In this document: one piece after another, positions 34,391 to 43,729 of the stretch
How the letters are laid out: each line of letters opens with the position of its first letter
How positions within the stretch are numbered: the stretch's first letter is position 1
Assembly (NCBI RefSeq): GCF_023821985.2
Contig: NZ_CP098805.1
Coordinates: 4,770,501 to 4,834,500, forward strand
Source of the DNA: Dyadobacter chenhuakuii
GTDB lineage: Bacteria; Bacteroidota; Bacteroidia; Cytophagales; Spirosomataceae
Direction: 5' to 3'
Length of the DNA stretch: 64,000 bases
The notes under the pieces: generated by a model
Database searches by the model: none
The model's input: only the letters and a program-made list of their open reading frames with translations
Told to the model about the DNA's origin: nothing
Made by a program: the position numbers and the translations under genes

Positions 34391-37300
34391 TTGGCTACAA
34401 TTAAAGCAACAACACCTAGAAAAAACTTTTCAAGGATCAATCAGATTATCGATTATCCGGATTTGTTAGGAATCCAGGTTCAATCATTCCGGGATTTCTT
34501 CAGTCTTGATACATCGGTTGAAGATCGTTCGGGAGAAGGATTGTACAAAGTTTTCGCTGAAAACTTTCCTATTGCCGATTCACGCGACAATTTCGTGCTG
34601 GAGTTCATTGATTATCTCCTTGAACCACCGAAATATTCTGTCGATGAATCCATTGATCGCGGACTGACTTATGCAGTGCCGCTGAAAGCAAAATTACGTT
34701 TAATTTGTAATGATGCTGATCACGAAGAATTTGAAACCATTGAGCAGGAGGTTTTCTTAGGAAACATTCCTTACATGACCGAAAGAGGTTCTTTCGTAAT
34801 CAATGGTGCTGAGCGCGTTATCGTTTCACAACTTCACCGCTCACCAGGTGTGTTCTTCTCAATGAGCAAGCACACCAACGGTTCTAAATTGTACTCTGCG
34901 CGTATTATTCCTTTCAAGGGTTCTTGGATTGAATTCTCGACAGATGTTAACAATGTGATGTACGCGTACATCGACCGTAAGAAAAAATTCCCGGTTACAA
35001 CATTGCTTCGTGCCATCGGTTTTGGATCTGATAAAGATATCCTTGACCTTTTTGGATTGTCAGAAGAAATCAGTGCAACACCAACAAACTTGAAAAAAGC
35101 TGTTGGCCGTCGCTTGGCTGCAAGGGTTTTGAGAACCTGGACAGAAGATTTCGTTGACGAGGATACTGGCGAGGTGGTTTCTATTCAACGTAACGAAGTG
35201 TTACTTGAACGTGATTCGACTATTTCTGCTGAGGACATTGAAGTAATCGTGGAATCAGGTCAGAAATCTGTCATCCTGCATAAAGAAGATATGAATGTTG
35301 CGGATTATAACATTATTTATAATACGCTTCAAAAAGATAGCTCAAACTCTGATAAAGAGGCAGTTGAGCAAATTTACCGCCAATTGCGTAATGCTGAGGC
35401 ACCGGACGAACAAACTGCTCGCGATGTTATCCAGAGCTTGTTCTTCAGTGACAAACGTTATGACCTTGGTGATGTTGGTCGTTACAGGATTAACAAAAAA
35501 TTAGGTTCTGACACAAGTTTGGACGTTCGCGTTCTTACAACCGGCGATATCGTTTCCATCGTGAAGTATCTGATCGGCTTGATCAATGCGAAAGCGGTTG
35601 TCGATGATATTGACCATTTGTCAAACCGTCGCGTGCGTACAGTAGGCGAGCAGCTCTATGCTCAGTTTGGTGTAGGTCTTGCGCGTATGGCGCGTACTAT
35701 TAAGGAGCGTATGAACGTGCGTGATAATGAAGATTTCAAGCCGGTTGATCTGATCAATGCGCGGACCTTGTCTTCTGTTATCAACTCATTCTTTGGTACA
35801 AACCAATTATCACAGTTTATGGATCAAACGAATCCATTGGCTGAGATTACCCACAAGCGTAGAATGTCGGCACTTGGGCCAGGTGGTCTTTCTCGCGAAA
35901 GAGCTGGTTTCGAGGTTCGTGACGTTCACTACACGCACTACGGTCGTCTTTGTACGATTGAAACACCGGAAGGTCCGAACATTGGTTTGATTTCATCACT
36001 TTGCGTTTTCGCAAAAGTGAACGGAATGGGCTTTATCGAAACGCCATATCGTGTAATCGACGGCGCTGGTAAGCTGACTGATGAGCTTATATATATGACT
36101 GCCGAGGAAGAAGATTCCAAATACATTGCACAAGCAAATGCCTCTGTGGATGACAAAGGAAACTTTACGGTAGAAAAAATTAAGACGCGTTTTGAAGGTG
36201 ACTTCCCGATGGTGGATCCTTCACAAGCATCGTTCATGGACGTTGCTGCGAACCAGATCGTTTCGGTTGCTGCTTCATTGATTCCTTTCTTGGAACATGA
36301 TGATGCGAACCGTGCCTTGATGGGATCCAACATGCAGCGCCAAGGTGTTCCATTGTTGCGTCCACAAGCGCCAATCGTTGGAACAGGTCTTGAAAAGCGT
36401 GTTGCAATGGATTCAAGAGCATTAGTTGTTGCAGAAGGCGACGGTGTCATTGAATTTGTAGATGCTAAGAAAATCGTTGTTAAATACGATAGAACAGATG
36501 ATGAGCGCCTTGTAAGCTTCATTGAAGACAGCGTTTCTTACGATCTTGTTAAATTCCGTCGTACCAACCAGGACACTTGCCTTAACCTTCAACCAATGGT
36601 TCTTAAAGGCCAAAAGGTGAAGAAAGGAGAAGCACTTTGCCAGGGATATGGAACAGAAGGTGGTGAACTTGCTTTGGGCCGTAACCTTTTGGTTGCGTTC
36701 ATGCCTTGGCAGGGATACAACTTCGAGGATGCGATTGTAATCTCGGAGAAAGTGGTTCGTGAAGATATCTTTACTTCTATTCACATTGAAGAATTTGAAT
36801 TGGAAGTGCGTGATACAAAACGCGGAGAAGAAGAACTTACAGCTGAGATTCCAAACGTAAGTGAGGAAACTGTTAAGAATCTTGATGAGAATGGTATTGT
36901 TCAGGTTGGTACAGAAGTTAAAGAAGGAGATATTTTAATTGGTAAGATCACTCCAAAAGGAGAATCGGATCCAACTCCGGAAGAAAAACTGCTTCGTGCG
37001 ATCTTTGGTGATAAAGCTGGTGATGTGAAGGATGCTTCTAAGAAAGCACCGCCATCGATGAAGGGTGTGGTTATCGACACTAAACTTTTCTCTCGCCCTA
37101 CCAAAGAAGAGCGTGCTAAACACAAAGATGAGCTTCGCTTATTGATGAAAAAATATGGCCGTGAGCTTACAGCGCTTCGTGGTCGTATTATTGAGAAGTT
37201 GGTTGCATTGGTTGACGGTAAAACCAGCCAGGGTGTTAAGCATAAATTCGGTGATGAGTTAGTAAGCAAAGGAATGAAGTTCAATGTGAGAAATATCTCT

Positions 37301-38257
37301 GAGAACTTGTTCCCTGCAAATAACCCTTACCGCGATGAATCTCAGTATGCAGTTGCCGAAGAAGTTAACTTGATCGGTGACGTGTTAACGGATTCCTGGA
37401 CTGAGGATTCAGAAACCAACTTGCAAGTTTCTTTGGTGTTGAAAAATTACCTGAACGCCCGTAGCGAATTGATGGGCCGTTTCAAACGTGATCGTTTCGC
37501 GCTTGAAGTAGGTGATGAGCTTCCAGCTGGAATCGTGAAGTTGGCAAAAGTATACATTGCCAAGAAACGTAAATTGAAAGTTGGGGATAAAATGGCAGGT
37601 CGTCACGGTAACAAAGGAGTTGTTGCGCGTATCGTTCGTGATGAAGATATGCCATTCCTTGAAGACGGAACACCAATGGATATCGTGTTGAACCCACTTG
37701 GGGTGCCTTCACGTATGAACATTGGTCAGATATATGAAACCATTCTTGCTTGGGCAGGTTTGAAACTAGGTCGTCGCTATGCTACTCCAATCTTCGATGG
37801 AGCTACGGAAGCAGAAGTTGCGGCTGAGTTGAAAGAAGCCGGATTGCCAGATTGGGGACGTACATTCCTTTATAATGGTTTGAGTGGAGAGCGCTTTGAT
37901 CAGCAGATCACAGTTGGTTTGATGTATATGATGAAACTGGGTCACTTGGTTGACGATAAAATGCACGCGCGTTCTATCGGGCCATACTCACTCATTACAC
38001 AGCAACCGCTTGGTGGTAAAGCACAATTCGGAGGTCAGCGTTTTGGAGAAATGGAAGTGTGGGCGCTTGAAGCATTCGGTGCATCTCACATTCTTCAGGA
38101 AATTCTTACGGTAAAATCTGATGACGTGGTGGGCCGTGCCAAAGCATATGAAGCAATCGTGAAAGGTGAAAACCTTCCGAAACCGAATATTCCGGAGTCA
38201 TTCAACGTACTTGTTCACGAGCTTCGTGGATTAGCATTGGAGATTACACTGGACTAA
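34391..38257 (+). CDS. rpoB: DNA-directed RNA polymerase subunit beta
   Basis: RpoB forms one pincer of RNA polymerase and much of the active-site channel. The 1288-residue protein starts at a TTG codon, followed by ATIKATTPRKNFSRI; no in-frame ATG gives a plausible alternative because the conserved N-terminal residues would be lost. Landmarks are the rifampicin-region sequence FFGTNQLSQFMDQTNPLAEITHKRR (landmark near residue 465), GRNLLVAFMPWQGYNFEDAI, and GDKMAGRHGNKGVVA. The coding length is normal for Bacteroidota. rpoC follows after 79 bases. Confidence 0.97.
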   Translation: MATIKATTPRKNFSRINQIIDYPDLLGIQVQSFRDFFSLDTSVEDRSGEGLYKVFAENFPIADSRDNFVLEFIDYLLEPPKYSVDESIDRGLTYAVPLKAKLRLICNDADHEEFETIEQEVFLGNIPYMTERGSFVINGAERVIVSQLHRSPGVFFSMSKHTNGSKLYSARIIPFKGSWIEFSTDVNNVMYAYIDRKKKFPVTTLLRAIGFGSDKDILDLFGLSEEISATPTNLKKAVGRRLAARVLRTWTEDFVDEDTGEVVSIQRNEVLLERDSTISAEDIEVIVESGQKSVILHKEDMNVADYNIIYNTLQKDSSNSDKEAVEQIYRQLRNAEAPDEQTARDVIQSLFFSDKRYDLGDVGRYRINKKLGSDTSLDVRVLTTGDIVSIVKYLIGLINAKAVVDDIDHLSNRRVRTVGEQLYAQFGVGLARMARTIKERMNVRDNEDFKPVDLINARTLSSVINSFFGTNQLSQFMDQTNPLAEITHKRRMSALGPGGLSRERAGFEVRDVHYTHYGRLCTIETPEGPNIGLISSLCVFAKVNGMGFIETPYRVIDGAGKLTDELIYMTAEEEDSKYIAQANASVDDKGNFTVEKIKTRFEGDFPMVDPSQASFMDVAANQIVSVAASLIPFLEHDDANRALMGSNMQRQGVPLLRPQAPIVGTGLEKRVAMDSRALVVAEGDGVIEFVDAKKIVVKYDRTDDERLVSFIEDSVSYDLVKFRRTNQDTCLNLQPMVLKGQKVKKGEALCQGYGTEGGELALGRNLLVAFMPWQGYNFEDAIVISEKVVREDIFTSIHIEEFELEVRDTKRGEEELTAEIPNVSEETVKNLDENGIVQVGTEVKEGDILIGKITPKGESDPTPEEKLLRAIFGDKAGDVKDASKKAPPSMKGVVIDTKLFSRPTKEERAKHKDELRLLMKKYGRELTALRGRIIEKLVALVDGKTSQGVKHKFGDELVSKGMKFNVRNISENLFPANNPYRDESQYAVAEEVNLIGDVLTDSWTEDSETNLQVSLVLKNYLNARSELMGRFKRDRFALEVGDELPAGIVKLAKVYIAKKRKLKVGDKMAGRHGNKGVVARIVRDEDMPFLEDGTPMDIVLNPLGVPSRMNIGQIYETILAWAGLKLGRRYATPIFDGATEAEVAAELKEAGLPDWGRTFLYNGLSGERFDQQITVGLMYMMKLGHLVDDKMHARSIGPYSLITQQPLGGKAQFGGQRFGEMEVWALEAFGASHILQEILTVKSDDVVGRAKAYEAIVKGENLPKPNIPESFNVLVHELRGLALEITLD

Positions 38258-38336
38258 TATTTAGTCGTTGGCGCGGGAAACCGCGCCATAATGAAATCAA
38301 TTGAGTTTCGACTAACAGACAAACGACTTTTTAATT

Positions 38337-41300
38337 ATGTCTTTCAAAAAGAACAAAAAACTTAATAGTGATTTTTCCAGAATGACGATCAGTCTGGCTT
38401 CACCTGAGTCTATCCTTGAGAGCTCATTTGGTGAAGTAACCCAGCCTGAAACCATCAACTACCGGACTTACAAGCCGGAGATGGGCGGATTATTCTGCGA
38501 AAGGATCTTCGGTCCTGTGAAGGACTGGGAATGTCATTGTGGGAAATACAAACGTATCCGTTACAAAGGAATCATCTGCGACCGTTGCGGTGTAGAGGTT
38601 ACTGAGAAAAAGGTGCGTCGCGAGCGTATGGGCCACATTGAACTGGTGGTTCCAGTTGCGCACATCTGGTATTTCCGCAGCTTGCCGAACAAAATCGGTT
38701 ACCTGCTGGGATTATCGACCAAGAAATTGGATCAAATCATTTATTACGAGCGATATGCAGTCGTTCAGCCTGGTGTTAAAGAAGAAGATGGCGTAGGTTA
38801 TCTTGACTTCTTGACCGAAGATGAGTATCTGGATATCATTGACAAATTGCCTCGCGAAAACCAAATGCTTCCGGACACGGATCCAAATAAGTTTATCGCG
38901 AAAATGGGTGCTGATGCGCTTGAAATGCTTTTGAACAGAATTAAACTGGATGAGCTTTCATACGAACTTCGTCACCAGGCAGCAACGGACACTTCGCAGC
39001 AACGTAAAGCAGAAGCATTGAAGCGTCTGAAAGTTGTCGAAGCATTCCGTGATGCAAATACACGTATCGAAAACCGTCCTGAGTGGATGGTGATCAAGAT
39101 GGTTCCGGTAATTCCACCAGAACTTCGTCCGCTTGTGCCTTTGGATGGTGGTCGTTTTGCGACTTCCGATTTGAATGACCTTTATCGTCGTGTTATTATT
39201 CGTAACAACCGTTTGAAGCGTCTGATCGAGATCAAAGCACCTGAGGTGATCTTGCGTAACGAAAAAAGGATGTTGCAGGAAGCGGTAGACTCGCTTTTCG
39301 ATAACAGCCGTAAAGTAAACGCGGTGCGTTCAGAAGGTAACCGTGCATTGAAATCACTTTCTGACATGCTGAAAGGTAAGCAAGGACGTTTCCGTCAAAA
39401 CTTGCTTGGTAAGCGTGTCGATTATTCTGGTCGTTCGGTAATCGTCGTTGGACCTGAATTGAAATTGCACGAATGCGGTTTGCCAAAAGATATGGCGGCA
39501 GAATTATTCAAGCCGTTCATTATCCGCAAGCTGATCGAGCGTGGAATTGTTAAAACTGTAAAATCAGCGAAGAAGATCGTAGATCGTAAGGATCCTGTGA
39601 TCTGGGATATTTTGGAAAACGTTTTGAAAGGACACCCTGTTCTGCTTAACCGTGCTCCAACATTGCACCGTTTGGGTATCCAGGCATTCCAGCCTAAGCT
39701 GATCGAAGGAAAAGCGATCCAGTTGCACCCATTGGTTTGTACTGCATTCAACGCTGACTTTGACGGTGACCAGATGGCCGTTCACGTGCCATTGGGTCAA
39801 GAAGCCGTTTTGGAAGCTTCAATGTTGATGCTTTCGTCACATAACATTCTTAACCCTGCCAACGGTGCGCCAATTACGGTTCCATCACAAGACATGGTTT
39901 TGGGTCTGTATTATGTTACAAAAGGCCGCGTAAGCACAGATCATTATCCGATTATCGGAGAAGGAATGATCTTCTACGGTCCTGACGAAGTGATCATTGC
40001 CATCAACGAAGGCAAATTGTCAAAACATGCGAATATCAAATGCCGCCTGCGCGTTCGTAACGACGACGGAACATTTGAAACGAAAATGGTTGACACTGTT
40101 GCCGGACGTATCCTTTTCAATCAGGCTGTTCCTGAGGAAGTAGGTTACATTAATGAGTTGCTGACTAAGAAAAAATTGCAGCAGATCATCGGTTTGGTGT
40201 TCAAATTGGCTGGTGTTGCCCGTACAGCTCAGTTCCTGGATGAAATCAAAGAACTTGGTTTCCAGATGGCCTTCAAAGGCGGTTTGTCAATGGGATTGAA
40301 CGACGTAATGGTGCCAGACGAAAAAGTGAAACTGATCGAGCAAGCGAAACTGGACGTGGAAAACGTTTGGAGCAACTACTTGATGGGTCTTATCACTGAA
40401 AACGAACGTTACAACCAAGTTATCGATATCTGGACTCGTGTTAACTCACGCATTACAGAAACGTTGATGAAGCAATTGGAAACTGACCAAGGCGGATTCA
40501 ACTCAATTTATATGATGATGCACTCAGGTGCACGTGGTTCGCGCGAGCAAATCCGTCAGTTGGGTGGAATGAGGGGTCTTATGGCCAAGCCTCAGAAAAA
40601 CATCGCGGGTGGTGCAGGTGAAATCATCGAGAACCCGATCCTTTCCAACTTTAAAGAAGGTTTGGACGTTCTTGAATACTTTATCTCAACACACGGTGCA
40701 CGTAAAGGTCTTGCCGATACAGCCTTGAAAACGGCTGATGCGGGTTACCTGACACGTCGTCTGCATGACGTTGCACAGGATGTTGTTGTGATCGAAACAG
40801 ACTGCGGATCCCTTCGTGGAATTGCAATCTCTGCTTTGAAAGACAACGAAGATATCGTTGAGCCGCTTTCTGAGCGTATTTTGGGTCGTGTAAGTGTTCA
40901 CGATGTATTTGATCCTTTGTCTAACGAAATGATCTTGGCTTCCGGTCAGGAAATTACGGAAGAGATCGCTTCTTACATTGATGAGACGAGCATTGAAACA
41001 GTTGAAATCCGTTCGGTATTGACTTGCGAAACGCGTAATGGTGTTTGTGCGAAATGCTACGGACGTTCATTGGCATCTGCGCATATGGTTAACATTGGTG
41101 AAGCTGTGGGTGTAATTGCATCGCAGTCCATCGGTGAGCCGGGAACGCAGTTGACACTTCGTACATTCCACGTCGGTGGTACAGCTTCTAACATTTCTGT
41201 TGAAGCAAACATCAAGGCGAAATTCGACGGTGTAATTGGTTTTGAAGATCTTCGTCTTGTTCAGTCTGTTAACTCAGAAGGAGATGAAGTAACAGTAGTA

Positions 41301-42659
41301 ATGGGTCGTTCAGGAGAGGTTAAAATTACTAATCCTGAAACAGGTCAATTGCTGATCTCAAACAACGTTCCTTATGGAGCACACCTTTTGGTAAAAGACG
41401 GTGAGAAGGTTCAGAAAGGACAAGAACTTTGTACTTGGGATCCATATCACGCAGTAATCCTTTCGGAATTCACCGGAGTAGTATCTTTCGATGCAATTGA
41501 AGAAGGCATTACATATCGTGAAGAATTTGATGAGCAAACTGGTTTCCAGGAATCTGTGATCATTGAAACACGTGATAAAACCAAAAACCCGGCTATCGTG
41601 GTAAAAGGTAAGTCTACGTTGTTGAAAGATCAGACAGAAAAAGGTTATAACCTTCCTGTTGGAGCACGTTTGGTGGTGAAAGCCGGAACGAACATTAAGG
41701 CAGGTCAGCCATTGGCGAAAATCCCACGTGTAGTTGGTAAAACACGCGACATTACGGGAGGTTTGCCACGTGTAACTGAACTTTTCGAAGCTCGTAACCC
41801 GTCTAACCCAGCAACTGTTTCTGAAATCGATGGTGTAGTTTCTTATGGAGGTGTGAAACGCGGTAACCGTGAAATTCATATCGAATCAAGAGACGGAACA
41901 CAACGTCGTTACATGGTTGCCCTTTCGAAACACATTCTGGTTCAGGATGGTGACTTCGTAAGAGCAGGAGATCCATTATCCGACGGAGCGATCACACCAG
42001 CTGATATCCTTTCTATCAAAGGACCAACAGCGGTTCAGGAATATCTTGTAAATGAAATTCAGGAAGTATACCGTCTGCAAGGTGTGAAGATCAACGATAA
42101 GCATATCGAATGTATCGTACGCCAAATGATGCAGAAAGTAGAGATCCTGGATGCAGGTGATACCAACTTCCTTGAAATGCAACCGGTTGACCGTGTTGTG
42201 TTCCGTGAAGAAAATGATAAGATCCTGGATTTGAAAGTGATTGAAGACGCTGGTAGCTCTGAGACTCTGAAGCCGGGTATGATCGTTTCAGTTCGTCGTT
42301 TGCGTGATGAAAATTCAAGCTTGAAACGTCGTGACTTGAAACTGGTTACTGCGCGTGATGCGCAGGCAGCTGTTGCGAAACCTACTTTGATGGGTATCAC
42401 ACAAGCTTCATTGGGTACTGAAAGTTTCGTTTCTGCGGCCTCGTTCCAGGAAACAACCAAAGTATTGAGCGAAGCGGCTGTTCGTGGAAAACGCGACGAA
42501 CTGAAAGGCTTGAAAGAAAACGTGATCGTCGGTCACTTGATCCCAGCCGGAACAGGAATGCGTCAATACGAAAGCCTGATCGTTGGATCAAAAGAAGAGT
42601 TCGATGCTTTGACTGAATCTCGTGAGAAGCTTTCTCGCAAGAAAAAGGAATTAGTATAG
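38337..42659 (+). CDS. rpoC: DNA-directed RNA polymerase subunit beta'
   Basis: RpoC carries the catalytic magnesium of RNA polymerase. The 1440-residue protein has the N-terminal zinc ribbon (CHCGKYKRIRYKGIICDRCG, residues about 66-85), the active-site motif NADFDGDQMAVH, the bridge-helix region (GGMRGLMAKP), and the second zinc site with CETRNGVCAKCYG. A strong terminator follows, closing the tRNA-Trp/secE to rpoC block. Confidence 0.98.
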   Translation: MSFKKNKKLNSDFSRMTISLASPESILESSFGEVTQPETINYRTYKPEMGGLFCERIFGPVKDWECHCGKYKRIRYKGIICDRCGVEVTEKKVRRERMGHIELVVPVAHIWYFRSLPNKIGYLLGLSTKKLDQIIYYERYAVVQPGVKEEDGVGYLDFLTEDEYLDIIDKLPRENQMLPDTDPNKFIAKMGADALEMLLNRIKLDELSYELRHQAATDTSQQRKAEALKRLKVVEAFRDANTRIENRPEWMVIKMVPVIPPELRPLVPLDGGRFATSDLNDLYRRVIIRNNRLKRLIEIKAPEVILRNEKRMLQEAVDSLFDNSRKVNAVRSEGNRALKSLSDMLKGKQGRFRQNLLGKRVDYSGRSVIVVGPELKLHECGLPKDMAAELFKPFIIRKLIERGIVKTVKSAKKIVDRKDPVIWDILENVLKGHPVLLNRAPTLHRLGIQAFQPKLIEGKAIQLHPLVCTAFNADFDGDQMAVHVPLGQEAVLEASMLMLSSHNILNPANGAPITVPSQDMVLGLYYVTKGRVSTDHYPIIGEGMIFYGPDEVIIAINEGKLSKHANIKCRLRVRNDDGTFETKMVDTVAGRILFNQAVPEEVGYINELLTKKKLQQIIGLVFKLAGVARTAQFLDEIKELGFQMAFKGGLSMGLNDVMVPDEKVKLIEQAKLDVENVWSNYLMGLITENERYNQVIDIWTRVNSRITETLMKQLETDQGGFNSIYMMMHSGARGSREQIRQLGGMRGLMAKPQKNIAGGAGEIIENPILSNFKEGLDVLEYFISTHGARKGLADTALKTADAGYLTRRLHDVAQDVVVIETDCGSLRGIAISALKDNEDIVEPLSERILGRVSVHDVFDPLSNEMILASGQEITEEIASYIDETSIETVEIRSVLTCETRNGVCAKCYGRSLASAHMVNIGEAVGVIASQSIGEPGTQLTLRTFHVGGTASNISVEANIKAKFDGVIGFEDLRLVQSVNSEGDEVTVVMGRSGEVKITNPETGQLLISNNVPYGAHLLVKDGEKVQKGQELCTWDPYHAVILSEFTGVVSFDAIEEGITYREEFDEQTGFQESVIIETRDKTKNPAIVVKGKSTLLKDQTEKGYNLPVGARLVVKAGTNIKAGQPLAKIPRVVGKTRDITGGLPRVTELFEARNPSNPATVSEIDGVVSYGGVKRGNREIHIESRDGTQRRYMVALSKHILVQDGDFVRAGDPLSDGAITPADILSIKGPTAVQEYLVNEIQEVYRLQGVKINDKHIECIVRQMMQKVEILDAGDTNFLEMQPVDRVVFREENDKILDLKVIEDAGSSETLKPGMIVSVRRLRDENSSLKRRDLKLVTARDAQAAVAKPTLMGITQASLGTESFVSAASFQETTKVLSEAAVRGKRDELKGLKENVIVGHLIPAGTGMRQYESLIVGSKEEFDALTESREKLSRKKKELV

Positions 42660-42676
42660 GCCAATTCAAGTAAAAT

Positions 42677-42713
42677 AAAAAGAGCCGGTTCTGCGATGTG
42701 GAACCGGCTTTTT
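42677..42713 (+). terminator. terminator after rpoC
   Basis: A 9-base-pair stem (42683-42691 with 42701-42709) extended by A/T pairs, with a 9-base loop, is followed by a T run. Confidence 0.9.
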
Positions 42714-42795
42714 GCTGTTTTAATACTAAATTTTAGTAATTTCCGCAGAGATAATCATTTGCTGCCAAGCACTGTAATGCCAATAAAACCAACCG

Positions 42796-43125
42796 ATGGA
42801 AGATAACACAAAAGAAAACGAACAGCAGATCAATGTAGAATTGTCAGAGGAAATGGCCGAAGGAGTTTATTCCAACTTGGCGATGATCGCACATTCAAAC
42901 AGCGAGTTTATCCTTGATTTTATTCGCTTAATGCCTGGCGTTCCCCGCGCAAAAGTAAAGGCACGGATCATTATCACGCCGGAACACGCAAAACGCCTCA
43001 TCGCAGCATTACAGGACAATATTCAAAAATACGAAGACCAATACGGCCAGATCCAAAGCTCACAGGATAACGAGCCATCATTTAATTTTCCAATCAGTTT
43101 CGGAGGGCCAGGCGGCGAAGCATAA
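42796..43125 (+). CDS. DUF3467 domain protein
   Basis: This 109-residue acidic, soluble protein fits the DUF3467 family: INVELSEEMAEGVYSNLAMIAHSNSEF, then FIRLMPGVPRAKVKARIIITPEHAKRLI, then a C-terminal helix with NIQKYEDQYG. The function of the family is unknown, and it is often found near rpoC in Bacteroidota. There are no membrane segments or catalytic residues. Its stop lies about 140 bases before the iron-sulfur subunit gene. Confidence 0.88.
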   Translation: MEDNTKENEQQINVELSEEMAEGVYSNLAMIAHSNSEFILDFIRLMPGVPRAKVKARIIITPEHAKRLIAALQDNIQKYEDQYGQIQSSQDNEPSFNFPISFGGPGGEA

Positions 43126-43265
43126 GCATTTCATTGCAGCATTTATTGACTTATTCTGATAAGCGATTTAACTTTAAGTTGCTTACAGTCACCATCCTTT
43201 TGACATTTTTTGTAACTTCGGTATCTGCATCAGGAACAATCATTTCCGAACCCAATCAATTCACC

Positions 43266-43727
43266 ATGGCGTTATTTAAACTTTCAATTAACAACCGCGC
43301 TTACGATGCGGATGTGGAGCGGGACACTCCGCTTTTGTGGGTGCTCCGCGATAATCTCGGACTTGTAGGCACCAAATACGGCTGCGGGATTGCACAATGT
43401 GGTGCATGCACCGTTCACATAGATGGTAAAGCGGTGCGCTCTTGCGTGCTGCCCGTTTCAGCTGTTGGAAAAGCAAAAGTGACCACCATTGAAGGACTTT
43501 CAGAGAAAGGCGATCATCCGGTTCAGCAGGCCTGGGACGAGGTGGACGTGGCACAATGCGGTTACTGTCAGGCTGGCCAGATTATGACGGCTGCTGCATT
43601 GCTCAAAGAAAAACCAAAGCCTACCGAAGAAGAAATCGTCTCCACCATGAGCGGCAACATTTGCCGTTGCGGCACTTACCACCGCATTCGTGAAGCAGTG
43701 AAAGTAGCAGCATCCAAAACCAACTGA
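43266..43727 (+). CDS. [2Fe-2S] subunit of a molybdenum hydroxylase (IorA-like)
   Basis: This 153-residue protein carries two [2Fe-2S] motifs of the xanthine oxidase family small subunit: the plant-type ferredoxin set CGIAQCGACTVHIDG with a following Cys in VRSC, and the all-helical domain with CGYCQAGQ and ICRCGTY. It passes electrons from the molybdenum site to an acceptor. ATG 43266 (ALFKLSINNRAYD) is the family start. An in-frame stretch upstream to TTG 43134 encodes a hydrophobic, signal-like segment, but Fe-S partners of this type normally travel through Tat with the large subunit, so I did not use it. Confidence 0.9.
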   Translation: MALFKLSINNRAYDADVERDTPLLWVLRDNLGLVGTKYGCGIAQCGACTVHIDGKAVRSCVLPVSAVGKAKVTTIEGLSEKGDHPVQQAWDEVDVAQCGYCQAGQIMTAAALLKEKPKPTEEEIVSTMSGNICRCGTYHRIREAVKVAASKTN

Positions 43728-43729
43728 CC

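Noticed and set aside
43134..43265. Upstream extension of the [2Fe-2S] subunit gene
   Set aside because: It needs a TTG start and adds a Sec-like signal to an Fe-S protein; the family normally starts at the ATG at 43266. Kept only as a finding.
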